Shown here piece by piece: positions 63,159-64,000 of a stretch of 64,000 bases of DNA; position 1 is the stretch's first letter, and every line of letters begins with the position of its first letter. Source of the DNA: Sphingomonas abietis (GTDB lineage: Bacteria > Pseudomonadota > Alphaproteobacteria > Sphingomonadales > Sphingomonadaceae); the NCBI RefSeq assembly GCF_027625475.1, contig NZ_CP115174.1, forward strand, positions 3,938,501 through 4,002,500. The letters are read 5' to 3'. Both the position numbers and the translations under genes were made by a program. The notes below the pieces were generated by a model. The model saw only the letters and a program-made list of their open reading frames with translations. It was not told the DNA's origin and made no database searches.

Positions 63159-63999
63159 GCTCGTCCAGCGCATCGCGGAGCGCCGGGCGCATGTCGCGCG
63201 CAGGCGGCGCCTCGGGCGCTTCGTCGGCCACGGCCCGGCGCTCGAGGCCGGCCGACAGACGCTCCATCATCGCGGTGATGCTGGCGCCGCGCGGCAATTC
63301 CCGCGCCACGCGTGCCGGGGCGTCCGCCGCGACGGGTTCGGCGGGCACCGGCTCGACCGGGGCGGATTCGACGGCCGCGACAGGCTCGGCCGGCACCCTC
63401 TGCGCCACGGTGTCCGCCACGGTATCCGCCACCAGTTCGGGCACGGTTTCGGGCACGGGGTCCACCGGCGGCGACGCCACCGGCTCCTCGCCCACCTCGA
63501 CGAAATCGCCGTCGGGGATCGCGGGTTCGGGCCACCAGGCCTCATCCGCCTGCGGATCGGGGGCCGCCGCCGGGGCCGGGCCGAAGCCGCTGACCTCCAT
63601 GAACGGCTCGCCGAGATCGCGGCTGGCGATGATCGGCTCGCGCGGCGGCGCATCGGGATGGGCATCGGCCCGGCGGAAGCGGCGGAAACGCTCGCTCGGT
63701 GCCGGCGGGGCGGGCTCCTCCTCGGGCGCCATCACGATCGGCTCGTCGCCGTCTTCCAACGCCACGGATCGGGCCGGGCGCCGCCGCATCGCGAGATACG
63801 CCACGCCCGCGCAGACGATCGCCAGCCCCGCCGTCACGATCGCGCGGCCGGCCACGCCCATGTCGCCCGCCACCGGAATCCGATCGAACAGCTCGGCCGG
63901 CACGGTCCACGCGAAGAAGCCGGCCGATGCGCCCAGCGCGAGCGCCAGCGGCCCCTCGAAGCGCCAGCGATCGATCCTGCGAAGCATCTGCGTCGTCAT
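63130..63999 (-). CDS. Two-segment membrane protein with acidic Pro/Val/Ala repeats
   Basis: A 289-residue protein. Two N-terminal membrane segments (ALALGASAGFFAWTV and AIVTAGLAIVCAGVAYLAM) precede a long Pro/Glu/Ala/Val-rich tail with repeated (V/A)P-x-EPVA units, and a short helical end (MRPALRDALDELNRLAVRHD). The tail looks disordered. ATG 63999 is complete within the window. Function not recognised. Confidence 0.65.
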   Translation of the reverse strand: MTTQMLRRIDRWRFEGPLALALGASAGFFAWTVPAELFDRIPVAGDMGVAGRAIVTAGLAIVCAGVAYLAMRRRPARSVALEDGDEPIVMAPEEEPAPPAPSERFRRFRRADAHPDAPPREPIIASRDLGEPFMEVSGFGPAPAAAPDPQADEAWWPEPAIPDGDFVEVGEEPVASPPVDPVPETVPELVADTVADTVAQRVPAEPVAAVESAPVEPVPAEPVAADAPARVARELPRGASITAMMERLSAGLERRAVADEAPEAPPARDMRPALRDALDELNRLAVRHD

Positions 64000-64000
64000 G

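Overview
The window is a GC-rich, gene-dense alphaproteobacterial chromosome segment, most likely from Sphingomonadales (Sphingomonas or a close relative). This is inferred from the flagellar gene order, the glnB-glnA pair, cyoABCD with a lipoprotein CyoA, tamA-tamB, CtrA-like half sites and codon bias. No rRNA, insertion sequence, integrase or CRISPR array is visible. Many long antisense frames are high-GC shadows and were left out.

About 1-27.7 kb is one flagellar locus. On the minus strand, fliI (cut by the window edge), fliH, fliG, fliF, fliE and a sigma-54 activator form a basal-body and export operon. A plus-strand flagellin and an unrecognised acidic single-pass membrane protein follow. 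Next come a minus-strand TPR/GT41-type glycosyltransferase (candidate flagellin glycosyltransferase), fliA, flhA, a lytic transglycosylase, flgN-like, flgM, flgA and a divergent MotA/MotB-like pair. The plus-strand run flgBCDEFGHIJKL then leads to motA-motB. Near-perfect sigma-54 promoters precede flgB and flgG. Two tandem palindromes between the MotA-like gene and flgB look like the enhancer for the sigma-54 activator. FlgJ has only the rod-binding part, so the separate transglycosylase probably supplies the muramidase. FlgH has no lipobox cysteine.

About 27.7-39.6 kb is metabolic: a D-amino-acid aminotransferase, PoxB-type pyruvate oxidase, dienelactone hydrolase, membrane-linked FMN glutamate-synthase-like protein, DODA-type dioxygenase, GH92 mannosidase, OprB porin, and a divergent LysR/SDR pair. 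At 39.7-43.6 kb lies cyoABCD (bo3-type quinol oxidase), with an FNR/FixK-type box upstream. At 44-49.8 kb are envelope and housekeeping genes: L,D-transpeptidase, small coiled-coil lipoprotein, tRNA-Gly(CCC), CinA-like protein, Map, an exported peroxiredoxin and endonuclease V.

At 49.9-52.2 kb a CDP-alcohol phosphotransferase, a HIT protein and a sugar-type nucleotidyltransferase may form a CDP-activated head-group pathway. The start of the first gene looks disrupted. glnB-glnA follows a regulatory region with two tandem NtrC-like palindromes 31 bp apart and a sigma-54-like promoter. tamA-tamB occupies 54.9-61.2 kb. The right end holds small sphingomonad-type genes, an S24-family repressor with a clear palindromic operator, and a two-gene operon divergent from it.
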